From JAFDVL01 sp963794955 (GTDB lineage Bacteria > Acidobacteriota > Blastocatellia > RBC074), in contig CAWCGF010000022.1 of the NCBI GenBank assembly GCA_963794955.1, positions 205,195-269,194 of the forward strand: a DNA stretch of 64,000 nt, written 5' to 3'. The translations under genes were made by a program, and so were the position numbers. Shown here one piece after another: positions 62,156-64,000 of the stretch. How positions within the stretch are numbered: position 1 is the stretch's first letter; each line of letters opens with the position of its first letter. The notes under the pieces are model-generated. The model was not told where the DNA came from. It did not search any database and was given only the letters and a program-made list of their open reading frames with translations.

Positions 62156-62621
62156 CGTCAAGGCGAAGAGAGTTCGGAAGAAATTTCTTTGGAGAAAGGA
62201 TTGGAGTGAAATAGCCCGCGAAGGCGGGCAGCAGTGAAGGCGGAGACGCAACCCCAGGGCAGCGGCAAATGGAATCACCCAGCTCACGCGCGTGGGCGAC
62301 AGCTATTGATAGATTGTTGGCATCACGCTGCCGCCCGCCTTCACGGGCTAGGTGGGTTTTCGTCCCTGTTCCCAGGGTTCCTCCACCATGAGCTTTATGC
62401 TGCCGCCCGCCTATGCGGGCTGAAAACCGAATCGCTCGTTCCGTGCCAAGATTTGGGTCAGGACAAGGTTAATAGGATGGCATCTATCTTCCAAGCTCCA
62501 GAGGAGCGAAATGTGAGATGTCGCTCCTCTGGAGCCAGAGATCGCGTCATTACTTCAAAGATCAGCATCTCTCAGGTACTATCCACTTGGATCAGCACCA
62601 ACATCTTACGGGGGCATCGCT
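62156..62621. repeat. Intergenic repeat cluster before the NACHT gene
   Basis: Three copies of a ~22-bp unit are present. AGCCCGCGAAGGCGGGCAGC starts at 62213, and two inverted copies (CTGCCGCCCGCCTTCACGGG at 62328 and CTGCCGCCCGCCTATGCGGG at 62400) follow. Each holds a GCCCGC/GCGGGC hairpin. Further on, GCTCCAGAGGAGCGA (62495-62509) is perfectly complementary to 62521-62535. No gene is supported in this gap. The cluster separates the permease neighbourhood from the NACHT gene. Confidence 0.8.
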
Positions 62622-64000
62622 ATGGCAGACATCGTGACACTCACAACAGCATCAGCAGCGGCTTCATGGCTGTGGGAGAAATTTGGCAAAGACGTAACAG
62701 CGAAAGCCACAGGCGCAGCCAAGGACAAATACAAAGAATTCAAATGGAACGCCGCCGCAGAAACGTATCGCGCCAAAATCAAAACGCTGTATGGCAAGAT
62801 GCAAGTGATGGGAATGGCAGAGCCGGTTGCGCTCAGCGAGATTTATGTAGATGCCTACGTGTTGTCGAAACAAACGGCTCACCAACGCTATGCCATTGAA
62901 GAGTTGCTCAACCGCGCGACTGATCCCGAAAAACATCACCACGCCGAACGGGTTGGCTGTCTCAAGCTGGTGCGGGAAAAAGGCAATCTCTTCATTCTGG
63001 GCAAACCGGGCGCGGGGAAAACTACATTTCTGAAACGTGTGGCGTTCAATGCGGCGGAAGGCTTCATTGACAAAGTGCCGATCTTTATTTGGCTCAAAGA
63101 ATGGTCGGACTCGCGTATGGAATTGATGCCATTCATTGTCCGTCAATTCGATATTTGCAATTTCCCTGAAGCTACGTTGTTCGTAGAGAAGTTGTTAGCT
63201 GCGGGTCAGGCAATTGTTTTGTTCGATGGATTGGATGAAGTCAATCAGGCCGATGGGCAGCGCGCCAAACAAGTGTTGGCGATTCGTGATTTCGCCAAAA
63301 AGATCGATCAAGCGCAATGCCTGATTACCTGTCGCGTCGCCGCCAATGAATACACCTTCGAGGGATTTGTTTATGTTGAGATGGCGGACTTTGACGATGG
63401 GCAGGTAGAGCAATTTGTAAAAAACTGGTTTCGCAGCAAAGCAGACATCGGGGAGAAATTTCATACTGAATTTGCCAAAGCCGAAAACAAGAATTTGCGC
63501 GAACTGGCTTCCAGCCCTTTGTTACTGACGTTGCTCTGTTTGTCATTTCAGGAAACGCTGGTCTTTCCGCAACGACGCGTCGAAATTTATGAAGAAGCGA
63601 TTGATGCGTTGCTCAAGAAATGGGACGCTTCACGCGGGATCAAACGCGATAGCGTGTACGGCAAGCTCTCACTAGGGCATAAGAAAAAGATGTTCGCGCA
63701 AGTTGCTGCCATCACCTTTGAGAAAAATGAATACTTCATCAAAAAGGAACGCTTACAAAAAGAACTCACGAACTATTTAGCGAATGTACCGCCGCACGAC
63801 GAAGAAATTGACGGTGAGGTTTTGCTGCAAACTATCGAAGCGCAACACGGCATCTTAACCGCGCGCTCCCGTGACTTTCATTCCTTTTCCCATCTTACGT
63901 TTCAAGAATACTTCACGGCCCGCTACATCCACGATAATGCGACGAAAGGCACGTTGAAAGAATTGCTGCGGCATTGCAGTGAGGGACGATGGCGCGCCCG
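62622..64000 (+). CDS. NACHT-domain NTPase, N-terminal part (runs off the window)
   Basis: The frame is open from the ATG at 62622 to the window end, 459 codons with no stop. Residues about 1-95 form a helical N-terminal domain (ASAAASWLWEKFGKDVTAKA, then ALSEIYVDAYVLSKQ) of the sort placed before bacterial NACHT modules. Walker A is GKPGAGKTT at 127-135 and the NACHT Walker B is AIVLFDGLDEV near 200. Later motifs include ELASSPLLLTLLCL and HSFSHLTFQEYFTAR near 430. Bacterial NACHT proteins are NLR-related STAND ATPases, several of which protect against phage. The C-terminal sensor or effector lies beyond the window, so the type is unknown. GGGGG lies about seven bases upstream of the start. 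Confidence 0.9.
   Translation, partial: MADIVTLTTASAAASWLWEKFGKDVTAKATGAAKDKYKEFKWNAAAETYRAKIKTLYGKMQVMGMAEPVALSEIYVDAYVLSKQTAHQRYAIEELLNRATDPEKHHHAERVGCLKLVREKGNLFILGKPGAGKTTFLKRVAFNAAEGFIDKVPIFIWLKEWSDSRMELMPFIVRQFDICNFPEATLFVEKLLAAGQAIVLFDGLDEVNQADGQRAKQVLAIRDFAKKIDQAQCLITCRVAANEYTFEGFVYVEMADFDDGQVEQFVKNWFRSKADIGEKFHTEFAKAENKNLRELASSPLLLTLLCLSFQETLVFPQRRVEIYEEAIDALLKKWDASRGIKRDSVYGKLSLGHKKKMFAQVAAITFEKNEYFIKKERLQKELTNYLANVPPHDEEIDGEVLLQTIEAQHGILTARSRDFHSFSHLTFQEYFTARYIHDNATKGTLKELLRHCSEGRWRA

Noticed and set aside
1..64000. CRISPR arrays, tRNA or rRNA genes, transposase or integrase genes
   Set aside because: None seen. The regular 7-bp arrays are far too short in unit length to be CRISPR repeats and have no spacers.

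Overview
The window looks like a chromosomal segment of an Acidobacteriota species, probably a Blastocatellia or Solibacter-type relative. This is inferred from family content, not from a marker phylogeny. The pointers are: FtsX/MacB-type permeases of the ADOP kind with PadR regulators, a 1.2 kb-codon Oar-like TonB-dependent receptor with an N-terminal carboxypeptidase-regulatory domain, a protein with the C-terminal domain first named in Solibacter, a DUF4097 protein beside a sigma/anti-sigma pair, TPR-CHAT and winged-helix/TolB-propeller proteins. No rRNA, tRNA, CRISPR array or transposase gene was found.

Layout. 0.3-8.3 kb is a sulfur region on the minus strand: a sulfate ABC transporter (lipoprotein binding protein, one permease, ATPase) and a separate assimilation operon (small protein, sat, cysC, cobA, cysH). 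That operon is preceded by a consensus promoter, a 46-codon leader ORF ending in eight cysteine codons interrupted by one arginine, and a hairpin-rich leader, which together look like a cysteine-sensing attenuator. 8.4-11.2 kb carries an ECF sigma factor, an anti-sigma factor and a DUF4097 surface protein. 11.2-28.9 kb holds scattered catabolic and envelope genes: YheT-like hydrolase, TonB-dependent receptor, esterase, PAP2 protein, DHDPS-family lyase, MFS transporter, amidase, two TPR proteins, a winged-helix/propeller regulator, and an exported FMN oxidase next to an exported HpaI-type aldolase.

29.0-37.3 kb is a minus-strand signalling block: OmpA-like protein, secreted TPR-CHAT protease, overlapping ECF-like sigma factor, membrane anti-sigma-like protein, and Ser/Thr kinase. 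37.6-48.8 kb contains an oxidoreductase, a porin-like barrel, a response regulator and histidine kinase, a cupredoxin-like protein, two proteins with heme-type CH motifs, and an NtrC-type regulator. A methyltransferase and proS follow. 51.5-62.1 kb is an ADOP/PadR neighbourhood with one intact permease, one frameshifted permease, two decayed remnants, a PQQ-type propeller protein and a DinB protein. The right edge carries the first 459 codons of a NACHT NTPase that runs out of the window.

Three things run across the whole window. First, intergenic DNA holds arrays of 7-bp units, each locus with its own word and often arranged as an inverted repeat. Several arrays reach into genes and supply start codons, stop codons or internal residues. 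Second, long perfect inverted repeats of other kinds are common. Third, five genes are broken by what is in every case one extra base, which points either to a sequencing error bias or to recent decay. Starts were re-chosen where a Shine-Dalgarno sequence or family alignment favoured an internal codon. All function calls are from reading motifs by eye, with no database search.
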